A stretch of 64,000 nucleotides of DNA from Bradyrhizobium liaoningense (GTDB taxonomy: Bacteria > Pseudomonadota > Alphaproteobacteria > Rhizobiales > Xanthobacteraceae): NCBI RefSeq assembly GCF_018130955.1, contig NZ_JAFCJM010000039.1, positions 1-64,000 on the forward strand. The letters are read 5' to 3'. Positions 33,949 through 42,310 of the stretch are shown here, piece after piece. The notes under the pieces were generated by a model, which saw only the letters and a program-made list of their open reading frames with translations, was not told the DNA's origin and did no database searches. Numbering within the stretch: position 1 is the first letter of the stretch; every line of letters starts with the position of its first letter. The position numbers and the translations under genes are program-made.

Positions 33949-34725
33949 TTAGTCCTGCGGCTCGGATGTCGCGTCGCCCTCTGCGTCGACGCGCAGCCAG
34001 CCGGAGGGGGCGAGGCGCTGCTGCGGCAGGAAGCGGGCCTTGTAGTCCATCTTCCGCGAGCCATCGATCCAGTAGCCGAGATAGACGTAAGGCAGGCCCT
34101 GGCGTCGCGCACGCGCAATGTGGTCGAGGATCATGAAGGTGCCGAGCGAGCGCGCTTCCTGGCTGGGGTCGAAGAAGGAATAGACCATCGACAGGCCGTC
34201 GCTGAGCACGTCGGTCAGCGCCACCGCGAGCAGCTCCTCGCCGCGGCCGGTGATGCCGCTATCGGGACCGCGCCGGCGGTACTCGATGATGCGGGTCTCG
34301 ACATGGCTGTCCTCGACCATCATGGCGTAGTCGAGCACGGTCATGTCGGCCATGCCGCCGTGGCGGTGGCGAGCGTCGAGATAGGCCCGGAACACCGAAT
34401 ATTGTTCCGAGGTCGGCACGGCGCTGCGCTGGTCGCCGATGACGTCGGCGTTGCGGGCCATGACCTTGCGGAAGTTGCGGGAGGGGCGGAACTCGTTGGC
34501 GACCACCCGGACCGAGACGCAGGCCCGGCACTGGTCGCAGGCGGGGCGATAGGCGATTGACTGGCTGCGGCGGAAGCCGCCATGGGTCAGCAGGTCGTTG
34601 AGGTCGCCGGCGCGATCACCCACGAGGTGCGTAAACACCTTGCGCTCATGCCGGCCCGGCAAATAGGGGCAGGGCGACGGCGCCGTGAGGTAAAACTGGG
34701 GTGTGTCGCGCGAGTGTTGGGTCAA
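33949..34725 (-). CDS. bpt: Aspartate/glutamate leucyltransferase (arginyltransferase family)
   Basis: 258 aa. This enzyme adds Leu from leucyl-tRNA to proteins with N-terminal Asp or Glu, marking them for ClpS/ClpAP degradation. The N-terminal Cys-rich motif (PSPCPYLPGRHERKVFTHL; YRPACDQCRACVSVRV) and the C-terminal domain (DGLSMVYSFFDPSQEARSLGTFMILDHI; YVYLGYWIDGSRKMDYK) are complete. Length matches bacterial Bpt. Same strand as the RDD gene and hemB upstream. Confidence 0.92.
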   Translation of the reverse strand: MTQHSRDTPQFYLTAPSPCPYLPGRHERKVFTHLVGDRAGDLNDLLTHGGFRRSQSIAYRPACDQCRACVSVRVVANEFRPSRNFRKVMARNADVIGDQRSAVPTSEQYSVFRAYLDARHRHGGMADMTVLDYAMMVEDSHVETRIIEYRRRGPDSGITGRGEELLAVALTDVLSDGLSMVYSFFDPSQEARSLGTFMILDHIARARRQGLPYVYLGYWIDGSRKMDYKARFLPQQRLAPSGWLRVDAEGDATSEPQD

Positions 34726-34793
34726 GGGACGTCGTGGGCCTCCGAAACGGTCATCAGCATCGCGCCACGCAGGCCCCCGGTCAATCAGTTAGC

Positions 34794-35339
34794 TCAGTAT
34801 GGCCGAGCTGTCTGAGGAACTGGTGAACGCACCGAATTATTGATCACGACAGTGCCCAGCACGATATCGTGCAGCAGGCGCCGGCGGCCATTGAACAGGC
34901 CGACCAGGACCACGAAGGGCGTCAGGAACGACACCGACACCCAGAACAGCACCGCGTGCATGGCACCGAGCACGAAATAGCCCGGCGCGCCGTACCAGGT
35001 GCGCAATTCCAGGTCCATCACCCGCATGCCGAGCGTTGCCGAGTTCGGGCCGCCGATGCAGGCGCCGTAATAGACGATGGCCCAGATCACCGAGGCCGGC
35101 CAGGCCAGCCAGAACAGCATCCAGCCGATCCCGATCGTGATGATGCCGAACACGAAGATGAAGATGTAGCCGAGCACGATCGGGACGGTGATCACGAGGC
35201 AGTCGATCAGGAAGGCGAACACCCGCCGCGTCGCCACGCCGCGGAACAGCTCCGGATGGAGGTACGGGTCATAGGCGTGCTGTGGCACGCCGCCGTCATC
35301 GCGCCAGCCGCCGGAATTGCCCGAGTCCGTATGAGACAT
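34794..35339 (-). CDS. RDD-family membrane protein
   Basis: 181 aa from the ATG at 35339 (MSHTDSGNSGGW); the 99-codon upstream extension is translated repeat R2 and is rejected. Three to four TM helices. The RDD signature is GVATRRVFAFLIDCLVITVPIVLG (Arg-Asp pattern at the start of TM1) with TLGMRVMDLELRT and RRLLHDIVLGTVVI. The molecular role of this family is not established; ion or metabolite transport has been proposed for some members. Confidence 0.85.
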   Translation of the reverse strand: MSHTDSGNSGGWRDDGGVPQHAYDPYLHPELFRGVATRRVFAFLIDCLVITVPIVLGYIFIFVFGIITIGIGWMLFWLAWPASVIWAIVYYGACIGGPNSATLGMRVMDLELRTWYGAPGYFVLGAMHAVLFWVSVSFLTPFVVLVGLFNGRRRLLHDIVLGTVVINNSVRSPVPQTARPY

Positions 35340-35489
35340 CGTCCGTCCTCCCAAAGGGAACCCCCGCGGCAGGACATGGGAAGGACCCGTCCTCGTGCCA
35401 AGGGCGCGAGGATGAGCAAGCGGAAATTTTTGGGCGATTCGAGGGCTGGGTGTGAGGGGGGCGCTACATCCGCCATAACCTCGGACGCT

Positions 35490-35586
35490 GTGGGGTGGGC
35501 AAAGGCGCGTTGTCGCCGTGCCCACCATCTCACTCTGACCTGGATTGGCAGAAGAGGTGGGCACGCTTCGCTTTGCCCACCCTACA
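35490..35586. repeat. Dispersed palindromic repeat R2, copy b
   Basis: Same arrangement as 15957-16056: GGGTGGGCAAAGGCGCG...CGCCGTGCCCACC on the left, GGTGGGCACGCTTCGCTTTGCCCACCCTAC on the right (given here in parts, total about 97 bp). It lies between the hemB stop and the RDD gene. Confidence 0.85.
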
Positions 35587-35595
35587 GGCCTGTAG

Positions 35596-36654
35596 TTACC
35601 CCTGCGCCTTGATCTTCTCGGCTGCCTTCGGCGCAAAATACGTCAGCACGCCGTCGGCGCCGGCGCGCTTGAAGGCGAGCAAGCTCTCCATCATCGCGCG
35701 CTCGCCGTCGAGCCAGCCATTGTTGGCGGCTGCCGCGATCATCGCGTATTCGCCCGACACCTGGTAGGCGAAGGTCGGCATCGCAAAGGTATCCTTCACC
35801 CGCCGAACCACGTCGAGATAGGGCATGCCGGGCTTCACCATCACCATGTCGGCGCCCTCGGCGATGTCGAGCTCGACCTCGCGCAGAGCTTCGTCGGTGT
35901 TGGCGCTGTCCATCTGGTAGGTGCGCTTGTCGCCGACAAGCGTCTTCGCCGAGCCGATGGCGTCTCGGAACGGGCCGTAGAAGGCAGAGGCGTACTTTGC
36001 CGCATAGGCCATGATCTGCACGTCGAGCAGGCCCGCACGATCCAGCCCTTCGCGGATGGCGCCGACGCGGCCGTCCATCATGTCCGAGGGCGCGATGATG
36101 TCGCAGCCGGCTTCGGCCTGCACCAGGGCCTGGCGCACCAGCACGGCCACGGTCTCGTCGTTCAAAATCCTGCCGTCGGCGATCAGGCCGTCATGGCCGT
36201 GGCTCGTGAACGGATCGAGCGCGACGTCGCAGAGAATCCCGATGTCGGGGAATTCCTTCTTGATCGCGCGCACCGCCGTGCAGACGAGATTGTCCGGGTT
36301 GGTGGCCTCCGAACCGTCTTCGTCGCGCAGGGACGGGTCGGTGTAGGGAAACAGTGCGATGCAGGGGATCGAGAGCTTTTGCGCGCGCTCGGCGTCGCGC
36401 ACGGCCTGGTCGACGCTGAGCCGGTCGACGCCGGGCATCGAGGCAACCGCCTCGCGCTTGTTGTTGCCGTCGATCAGGAACAGCGGCCAGATCAGATCGT
36501 CGGTCGTCAGCACGTTCTCGCGCACCATGCGGCGCGCCCATTCCGCCTTGCGGTTGCGGCGCGGACGGATCGTCAGATCCAGGGCAGGGGCGGCGACCGT
36601 GCCGGGGCGCGCCACCTCGCGCAATTCGATCGGACGTCCGTATTTGATCGCCAT
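35596..36654 (-). CDS. hemB: Delta-aminolevulinic acid dehydratase (porphobilinogen synthase), Mg type
   Basis: 352 aa. It condenses two 5-aminolevulinate molecules to porphobilinogen in heme synthesis. The metal site reads CDVALDPFTSHGHDG: the Zn-binding Cys of animal and E. coli enzymes are replaced by Ala/Asp, the Mg-dependent form known from B. japonicum. Schiff-base Lys residues are in MAYAAKYASAFYGPFRD and MVKPGMPYLD. The ATG at 36654 (MAIKYGRPIEL) is preferred to the one ten codons upstream because it leaves repeat R1 entirely outside the coding region. R1 (copy b) starts 16 bases before the ATG, so it lies in the leader. Confidence 0.94.
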   Translation of the reverse strand: MAIKYGRPIELREVARPGTVAAPALDLTIRPRRNRKAEWARRMVRENVLTTDDLIWPLFLIDGNNKREAVASMPGVDRLSVDQAVRDAERAQKLSIPCIALFPYTDPSLRDEDGSEATNPDNLVCTAVRAIKKEFPDIGILCDVALDPFTSHGHDGLIADGRILNDETVAVLVRQALVQAEAGCDIIAPSDMMDGRVGAIREGLDRAGLLDVQIMAYAAKYASAFYGPFRDAIGSAKTLVGDKRTYQMDSANTDEALREVELDIAEGADMVMVKPGMPYLDVVRRVKDTFAMPTFAYQVSGEYAMIAAAANNGWLDGERAMMESLLAFKRAGADGVLTYFAPKAAEKIKAQG

Positions 36655-36669
36655 GTCACCAGTCTCCAG

Positions 36670-36755
36670 GCGCGATGATCTCATCGCGCTTTAGGTCATG
36701 TCCGAGCTGATCTTTTCGGAAAACCGCTGCACACTTTTCCAGATCACGCTTCTAG
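36670..36755. repeat. Dispersed palindromic repeat R1, copy b
   Basis: 86 bp matching copies a and c: GCGCGATGATCTCATCGCGC hairpin, then CTGATCTTTTCGGAAAACC, GCTGCACACTTTTCC and AGATCACGCTTCTAG. The first palindrome has lost its spacer. It sits 16 bases upstream of the hemB start. Confidence 0.85.
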
Positions 36756-36861
36756 AATTATTCTTATACCAGCTCGCATGGTTCCCGTCACCGCGGCTTG
36801 ACCTGCCGCAATTAGCTGGCCGCCGATTGATTTTGCCGGGCGAAGCGGCCAGAAGGGAACG

Positions 36862-37347
36862 ATGTCCGAGACCACGACCCGCGACGCCGCCCGCGACAAT
36901 CCCAGGGACAACGCCCGGGACAATGACATGTCGGTGGCGGCGATCTCCTCCGAGCGCCCCGAGTCCGACGAGAACGTCTGGACGCGGCGCCTCGTGCTGT
37001 TCCTGCGCGTGATGGCGCTGCTCTCGATTTTAAAGGGCCTCTATCACTGGGCGCAGGTCACCGGCTTCGTCGGCGGCGAGGACGATGCGTTCGAGAACCA
37101 GTCGATGGCCTGGCAGGCGGCGACCGTTTACTTCGCGGTGATCGAGCTCGTCGCAGCCGTGGGCCTGTGGCTCGCAACGCCCTGGGGCGCGGTGGTGTGG
37201 CTGACCACGGTCGTGTCGATGGCGGTGATCGAGCTGATGTTCCCCGGCATCTATGGCGGCAGCCTCGTCGTCGTGGCGGTCGAGGCCTTCATGCTCGCCG
37301 CCTATCTCGCGCTCGCCTGGATGGCCGCGCGGGAACGGCCGCCGTAG
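36862..37347 (+). CDS. Small membrane protein, DUF6163-like
   Basis: 161 aa. The first 35 residues are hydrophilic with a repeated ARDN motif (AARDNPRDNARDND). Four TM helices follow: RLVLFLRVMALLSILKGLYHWA, MAWQAATVYFAVIELVAAVGLWLA, VVWLTTVVSMAVIELMF, and LVVVAVEAFMLAAYLALAWMAA. Architecture fits a Rhizobiales family found next to the ldtR regulator; the DUF name is from memory and tentative. Function unknown. It precedes ldtR by about 500 bp. Confidence 0.7.
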   Translation: MSETTTRDAARDNPRDNARDNDMSVAAISSERPESDENVWTRRLVLFLRVMALLSILKGLYHWAQVTGFVGGEDDAFENQSMAWQAATVYFAVIELVAAVGLWLATPWGAVVWLTTVVSMAVIELMFPGIYGGSLVVVAVEAFMLAAYLALAWMAARERPP

Positions 37348-37357
37348 TCGGCAAAAT

Positions 37358-37493
37358 CTCGTGTCCCGGATGCGCCGCAGCGCGCTGCACTTGCGGCGTG
37401 ATGCGTTGCAGAGCAGGGGTCCACCTCTCCACGATGTATCCTCTGGCTATCTGGGCCCGGATCTGCGCTCGCGGCGCTTGTCCGGGACACGAG
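37358..37493. repeat. Dispersed repeat R6, copy a
   Basis: 136 bp bounded by inverted ends CTCGTGTCCCGGA (left) and TCCGGGACACGAG (right, 37481-37493), with GCGCTGCAC...GATGCGTTGCAGA inside. A related copy lies at 48410-48516 with the same right end. The remaining 350 bp to ldtR hold no ORF; an AT-rich stretch at 37690-37760 probably carries the ldtR promoter. Confidence 0.75.
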
Positions 37494-37850
37494 GGCGGAG
37501 ATGTGCGCGATTGGTTGACCGTTGGTTGCGTAAAATTCGCTGCAACTTTTCGCTTACCTTGAGTGGCCGGCCACAACTGTTACGCGCTCGTTTCCAAACG
37601 TGACAGGGCTGTTTTGGAATGCGACAGGTGGGGCGGACGGATGGTGAACAAGGTGTGGCCACCGTCAACAGAGAGTTGCGAAAACCCCTTTTGGCACAGG
37701 CTTAATCTGCAATTCACTGTCCTAAATTCATGATCTCTTTATTGTCTTATTTAAGCGGATCTTCAAACGGCCCCCTTAAGTTGCAGCTATCAGGCGGGAC
37801 ACAAGTTTCGTCGAATAAGTGTCGATAAAAACGACAACAGGGGAAGTGTC

Positions 37851-38369
37851 ATGATGAAAGCCGTCGCTACCGCGGCAGATACCGCCGAGCGCGTTTCCGG
37901 CCAGCAGGGCTCGGTGCAGTCGCTCTATCTCGAAGCTTTGACTCTTGTGGAGCGGCTGCATCGCCGCCTGCTCGACGTCATCAAGGATGAGTTCGATCGC
38001 CGTGGCCGCGCCGACATCAACTCGGTGCAGGCGCTTTTGCTCTACAACATCGGCGACAAGGAGCTGACCGCTGGCGAGCTGCGCACGCGCGGCTACTATC
38101 TCGGCTCCAACGTGTCCTACAATCTGAAGAAGCTGGTCGAGCTCGGCTTCCTCGATCATCAGCGCTCGCGCGTTGATCGTCGTTCGGTGCGCATCCGCCT
38201 GACCCCGCAGGGCCAGGAAGTCCGCCGCATCGTCGACGCGCTCTACCAGAAGCACGTCAAGACGGTGGAGCAGGTCGGTGGCATCTCCGGCGAGGAGTTC
38301 TCCACGCTGAACAAGTCGCTGCACCGCCTCGAGCGGTTCTGGACCGACCAGATCCTGTATCGTCTCTGA
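37851..38369 (+). CDS. ldtR: MarR-type winged-helix regulator, LdtR-like
   Basis: 172 aa. The wHTH core is ADINSVQALLLYNIGDKELTAGELRTRGYYLGSNVSYNLKKLVELGFLDHQRSRVDRRSVRIRLT, given here as overall span residues 60-125; key features are the recognition helix GSNVSYNLKKL and the wing RSRVDRRSVRI. This closely fits LdtR of Rhizobiales (known in Liberibacter and Sinorhizobium to control an L,D-transpeptidase and stress tolerance). AGGGGAAG precedes ATG 37851; ATG 37854 is equally possible. No L,D-transpeptidase gene is adjacent here. Confidence 0.82.
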   Translation: MMKAVATAADTAERVSGQQGSVQSLYLEALTLVERLHRRLLDVIKDEFDRRGRADINSVQALLLYNIGDKELTAGELRTRGYYLGSNVSYNLKKLVELGFLDHQRSRVDRRSVRIRLTPQGQEVRRIVDALYQKHVKTVEQVGGISGEEFSTLNKSLHRLERFWTDQILYRL

Positions 38370-38568
38370 GTTTCCTAGAAAGGGATTTGGCCAAGCCGGC
38401 CCCATAACAAGACCGGCGGCCGTCCCGATTTGAGAGACTTCCCCAATCGCGCCGGCCCGGCTCTGCCCGGACCGGTGCGTTTTGTTGTTCGCGCCTGCAA
38501 AAAAAGCCCGTCCCTAACCGGAACTTGTTCCGTTTTTCCGGCTTATCAGTCCGGAGCGGAGGCAAGTG

Positions 38569-38805
38569 ATGCTGGTCGAGCGCGGGTTGCAGGTATTGAA
38601 CGTCGAAGTGGTGAGCGATGCCTATGCCATCGCCGCCAACTATCTGCGTCGCAGCGGCGCGCTTCCAGACACGCTCGCAACCGACGATCGCCTGCTGAAG
38701 ATCATCGTGCAGATGTTCCAGCACGGCGAATTCAACAGGATCAGGCTCGCCAACAAGGCGATCGCCAAGTTCGAGGCGATGCTCGAGGCCAGCGTGCTTG
38801 CCTGA
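38569..38805 (+). CDS. Small helical protein, unknown
   Basis: 78 aa, all-helical by composition: MLVERGLQVLNVEVVSDAYA, YLRRSGALPDTLATDDRLLK, and VQMFQHGEFNRIRLANKAIAKFEAML. GCGGAGG lies 6 bases before ATG 38569 (an in-frame GTG at 38566 is less well placed). It begins 200 bases after ldtR and is followed at once by another small ORF. No family recognised; the coding frame is clean and the start well marked. Confidence 0.65.
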   Translation: MLVERGLQVLNVEVVSDAYAIAANYLRRSGALPDTLATDDRLLKIIVQMFQHGEFNRIRLANKAIAKFEAMLEASVLA

Positions 38806-38854
38806 TCAAAGTCCCCAAAACCACGATCAAGATCACGATCAATTCGAGGATGCC

Positions 38855-39076
38855 ATGGAAGCCGCCATCGACCGCATCATGCAGACCTATGACCTGCTCG
38901 CCAACCGCACCGCCGCGGCGAGCGCCGAGGCCCGCGCCAAGGTGACGGACTACCTCAACACGCTGATAGAAGCGGGCGAAAAAGACACGCACAGGTTGAC
39001 GGTGTGCGGCCTGACCTATCTGCGTCAGCTCGACGGGAGCGTGGATCCGGTGAAGGCGGGGTATACCGGCTTGTGA
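38855..39076 (+). CDS. Small helical protein, unknown
   Basis: 73 aa from ATG 38855 (MEAAIDRIMQTYDLLANRTA), with GAGGA just upstream. An alternative TTG start at 38798 would overlap the previous gene and add a His/Asp/Gln-rich segment (QNHDQDHDQFED). The rest is helical with EARAKVTDYLNTLIEAGEKDT and a C-terminal segment VCGLTYLRQLDG. Tandem with the preceding small gene. Function unknown. The 280 bp between it and glyA hold no ORF and presumably the glyA promoter. Confidence 0.6.
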   Translation: MEAAIDRIMQTYDLLANRTAAASAEARAKVTDYLNTLIEAGEKDTHRLTVCGLTYLRQLDGSVDPVKAGYTGL

Positions 39077-39356
39077 GGAGAGGCGGCTAAGCTCCGCCCG
39101 GCGCCAGGGGAATCGGCCCGGGCGAGCGCTCTATCGGCACAAATTGGCGGCACTGGCCCGGTGGCGGGCAGGCGCAGCACCGTGGGTTCGCGGGCTGCAA
39201 ATCCCCCAATCCCCACCATATCTTGCACAATTGTCGGCCCGGACCCGCAAATGCTTGGCCGGGGCGGGGCGATGTGGTAGATCGCGCCTGCTTCCAACCG
39301 CCACACCAGACCGACCGTAGCCCGCCAAAAGGCTGCGGCGGTGGAGATATTCGCCG

Positions 39357-40661
39357 ATGACTTCTTCCTCCGCCAAGACCGCCTCCGCGCCCGATTCATT
39401 TTTCTCGGCCACGCTCGACCAGGCCGATCCGGAGATCGCCGCCGCCATCAAGGGCGAGCTCGGCCGTCAGCGCCATGAGATCGAGCTAATCGCCTCCGAG
39501 AACATCGTCAGCCGGGCCGTGCTGGAAGCGCAGGGTTCGGTGATGACCAACAAATATGCGGAGGGTTATCCGGGCGCGCGCTACTATGGCGGTTGCGAGT
39601 GGGTCGACGTGGCCGAGAACCTGGCCATCGATCGCGCCAAGAAACTGTTCGGCGCGAACTTCGCCAACGTGCAGCCGAACTCCGGAAGCCAGATGAACCA
39701 GGCGGTGTTTCTGGCGCTGCTGCAGCCCGGCGACACCTTCATGGGCCTCGACCTCGCGGCCGGCGGCCATCTTACCCACGGCTCGCCCGTCAACATGAGC
39801 GGCAAATGGTTCAAGGCCGCGCACTACACCGTGCGCCGCGAGGACCAGGTCATCGACATGGATGCGGTGGCCAAGCAGGCCGAGCAGGTCAAGCCGAAAC
39901 TGATCATCGCCGGCGGCTCGGCCTATTCGCGCGCCTGGGACTTCAAGCGTTTTCGCGAGATCGCCGACTCGGTCGGCGCCTACCTGCTGGTGGACATGGC
40001 GCATTTCGCCGGCCTTGTTGCCGGTGGCGTGCATGCCTCGCCCGTTCCGTACGCCCACGTCACCACGACGACGACGCACAAGTCGCTGCGCGGTCCGCGC
40101 GGCGGCCTGATGCTGTGGAATGACGAGACGCTGACCAAGAAGCTCAACTCGGCGATCTTCCCCGGCTTGCAGGGCGGTCCGTTGATGCACGTGATCGCGG
40201 CGAAGGCGGTCGCCTTCGGCGAAGCGCTGCGGCCGGACTTCAAGGTCTACGCCAAGAACGTCGTCGAGAACGCCAAGGCGCTCGCGGAAACGCTCCGCGG
40301 CCACGGGCTCGACATCGTCTCGGGCGGTACCGACAACCATCTGATGCTGGTCGACCTGCGCCCGAAGGGCCTGAAGGGCAACGTCTCGGAAAAGGCACTG
40401 GTCCGCGCGGCCATCACCTGCAACAAGAACGGCATTCCCTTCGATCCTGAGTCACCCTTCGTCACCTCCGGGATTCGGCTGGGAACGCCGGCTGCGACCA
40501 CCCGCGGCTTCGGCGTCGCGGAATTCCAGCAGGTCGGCGGCATGATCGCCGAGGTCTTGAATGCGATCGCGCAGTCGCCGGACGGCAAGGCGCCGCTGGC
40601 CGAGAACGCGATCAAGGAGCGGGTCAAGGCGCTCACCGACCGCTTCCCGATCTACCAGTAA
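39357..40661 (+). CDS. glyA: Serine hydroxymethyltransferase
   Basis: 434 aa PLP enzyme interconverting serine and glycine while charging tetrahydrofolate with a one-carbon unit. Diagnostic segments: RQRHEIELIASENIVSRAVL, NKYAEGYPGARYYGGCEWVD, DMAHFAGLVAGGVH, and the PLP-Lys motif VTTTTHKSLRGPRGG. First gene of a long conserved operon with nrdR and the riboflavin genes; nrdR begins 12 bases after its stop. Confidence 0.97.
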   Translation: MTSSSAKTASAPDSFFSATLDQADPEIAAAIKGELGRQRHEIELIASENIVSRAVLEAQGSVMTNKYAEGYPGARYYGGCEWVDVAENLAIDRAKKLFGANFANVQPNSGSQMNQAVFLALLQPGDTFMGLDLAAGGHLTHGSPVNMSGKWFKAAHYTVRREDQVIDMDAVAKQAEQVKPKLIIAGGSAYSRAWDFKRFREIADSVGAYLLVDMAHFAGLVAGGVHASPVPYAHVTTTTTHKSLRGPRGGLMLWNDETLTKKLNSAIFPGLQGGPLMHVIAAKAVAFGEALRPDFKVYAKNVVENAKALAETLRGHGLDIVSGGTDNHLMLVDLRPKGLKGNVSEKALVRAAITCNKNGIPFDPESPFVTSGIRLGTPAATTRGFGVAEFQQVGGMIAEVLNAIAQSPDGKAPLAENAIKERVKALTDRFPIYQ

Positions 40662-40673
40662 GGCCGAACCAGG

Positions 40674-41156
40674 ATGCGCTGTCCAAACTGCAACAGTCTC
40701 GATACGCAGGTAAAGGACTCGCGTCCGACCGAGGACTCCGCCGTGATCCGCAGGCGGCGCGTGTGCGTCGCCTGCAATTTCCGCTTCACGACCTTCGAAC
40801 GCGTGCAGCTCCGCGAGCTCACCGTGATCAAGCGCAACGGCCGCCGCGTGCCGTTCGACCGCGACAAGCTGATGCGCTCGGTGCAGATCAGCTTGCGCAA
40901 GCGGCAGGTCGAGCCGGAGCGGGTGGAGAAGATGGTCTCCACCATCGTGCGCGAGTTGGAGACCGGCGGTGAGGCCGAGATCTCCTCGGAGGTGATCGGC
41001 GAGACCGTGATGGAGCATCTGCGCACGCTCGACGACGTCGCCTATGTGCGCTTCGCTTCCGTCTACCGCAATTTCCGCGAAGCCAAGGACTTTGCCGAGG
41101 TGCTCGGCGAGCTCTCCGGCGAGGACGAAGCGCGGCTCGCGACGATGCGCAAATGA
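40674..41156 (+). CDS. nrdR: Transcriptional repressor NrdR
   Basis: 160 aa. The N-terminal zinc ribbon (MRCPNCNSLDTQVKDSR ... RRRVCVACNFRFTTFER) is followed by an ATP-cone domain (VIKRNGRRVPFDRDKLMRS). NrdR represses ribonucleotide reductase genes when the cone binds (d)ATP. Length and motifs are fully typical. Its stop overlaps the ribD start by 4 bases (ATGA). Confidence 0.97.
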   Translation: MRCPNCNSLDTQVKDSRPTEDSAVIRRRRVCVACNFRFTTFERVQLRELTVIKRNGRRVPFDRDKLMRSVQISLRKRQVEPERVEKMVSTIVRELETGGEAEISSEVIGETVMEHLRTLDDVAYVRFASVYRNFREAKDFAEVLGELSGEDEARLATMRK

Positions 41157-42310
41157 TCTTCCGCATCCTGGAAGATCAGCTCGCGCAGAAGGCGCAAAAG
41201 GAAAAAGATTCCAAGGAAGCTGATCGCCGTTTCATGCAGCTCGCGCTGACCCTTGGGCGGCGCGGGCAGGGGTGGACCTGGCCGAACCCGGCCGTCGGCG
41301 CCGTCGTCGTCAAGGACGGCGTGATCGTCGGCCGCGGCTGGACGCAACCGGGCGGCCGCCCGCATGCCGAGCCCGAAGCGTTGCGGCGGGCCGGCGAGGC
41401 GGCACACGGCGCCACGCTCTACGTCACGCTCGAGCCGTGCTCGCATGTCGGCAAGTCGCCGCCCTGTGCGGACGCGGTGATCGCAGCTGGCATCAAGCGC
41501 GTGGTCGCTGCGATTGAGGATCCGAATCCCGAAGTCGCGGGGCAGGGCCATGCGCGGCTGCGCGCGGCCGGGATAACCGTCGATGTCGGACTGTGCGGAG
41601 CGGAAGCGGCCTTCGACCATGCCGGCCATTTCCGCCGCGTCAGGGATCACCGGCCGCATGTGATCCTCAAGCTCGCGGTCTCGCCCGACGGCAAGATCGG
41701 GGCGGCCGGCGGCAAGCCGGTCGCGATCACCGGCGAAGCGGTGAGGGTGCGCGTGCATCTGCTGCGCGCCGAGAGCGATGCGATCCTGGTCGGCATCGGC
41801 ACGGTGCTGGCGGACGATCCGCTTCTCACCTGCCGCCTGCCGGGCATGGCGGCACGCTCGCCCGTGCGCGTGGTGCTCGACCGCAGCCTGCGCATTCCGG
41901 CCACGAGCAGGCTCGTTCACTCCGCACGCGAAACGCCGCTCTGGGTGGTCGGCTCGGAGCTTGCGGAGGCCGCCAGCGCGACGCGGCTCGGCGCTGCCGG
42001 CGTGCAGGTCCTTCGCACGCCGCCCGGCAACGGTGTTGGGCTCGATCTGCCCTCCGTGCTCAAGCTTTTGGCGGAGAAGGGCATCACGCGGCTGATGGTG
42101 GAGGGCGGCAGCCGCGTGGCGTCGTCCTTCGTCGCCGCCGATCTCGTCGACGAAATCTGGCTGTTCCGCGGGGCGGAAGCCATCGGGCCCGACGGCGTCG
42201 ATGCGCTCGATGCATTGCCCCTGTCGAAAATCGCGCAGTCGCAGACGTTCAAGGTTCATGCTAGCGAAACATTCGGCAAGGATACTCTCACCGTTTACGA
42301 GCGCGCCTGA
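41153..42310 (+). CDS. ribD: Bifunctional riboflavin deaminase/reductase
   Basis: 385 aa. The N-terminal deaminase domain (about residues 25-165) has the zinc site PHAEPEAL and PCSHVGKSPPCADA. The C-terminal reductase domain (RPHVILKLAVSPDGKIGAAG, DAILVGIGTVLADDPLLTCR, LMVEGGSRVASSFV) reduces the ribose side chain. Together they perform steps 2 and 3 of riboflavin synthesis. About 25 N-terminal residues (LEDQLAQKAQKEKDSKEADR) precede the usual start; the ATGA overlap with nrdR supports this start, though an internal ATG before QLALTLG is possible. The stop overlaps the ribE start (TGATG). Confidence 0.95.
   Translation: MIFRILEDQLAQKAQKEKDSKEADRRFMQLALTLGRRGQGWTWPNPAVGAVVVKDGVIVGRGWTQPGGRPHAEPEALRRAGEAAHGATLYVTLEPCSHVGKSPPCADAVIAAGIKRVVAAIEDPNPEVAGQGHARLRAAGITVDVGLCGAEAAFDHAGHFRRVRDHRPHVILKLAVSPDGKIGAAGGKPVAITGEAVRVRVHLLRAESDAILVGIGTVLADDPLLTCRLPGMAARSPVRVVLDRSLRIPATSRLVHSARETPLWVVGSELAEAASATRLGAAGVQVLRTPPGNGVGLDLPSVLKLLAEKGITRLMVEGGSRVASSFVAADLVDEIWLFRGAEAIGPDGVDALDALPLSKIAQSQTFKVHASETFGKDTLTVYERA

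Noticed and set aside
34794..35636. 280-aa form of the RDD protein
   Set aside because: The first 99 codons are repeat R2 and intergenic DNA; the ATG at 35339 gives a normal RDD protein.
39077..39356. Riboswitch upstream of glyA
   Set aside because: No glycine, SAM or THF riboswitch core was recognised; only short inverted repeats occur.
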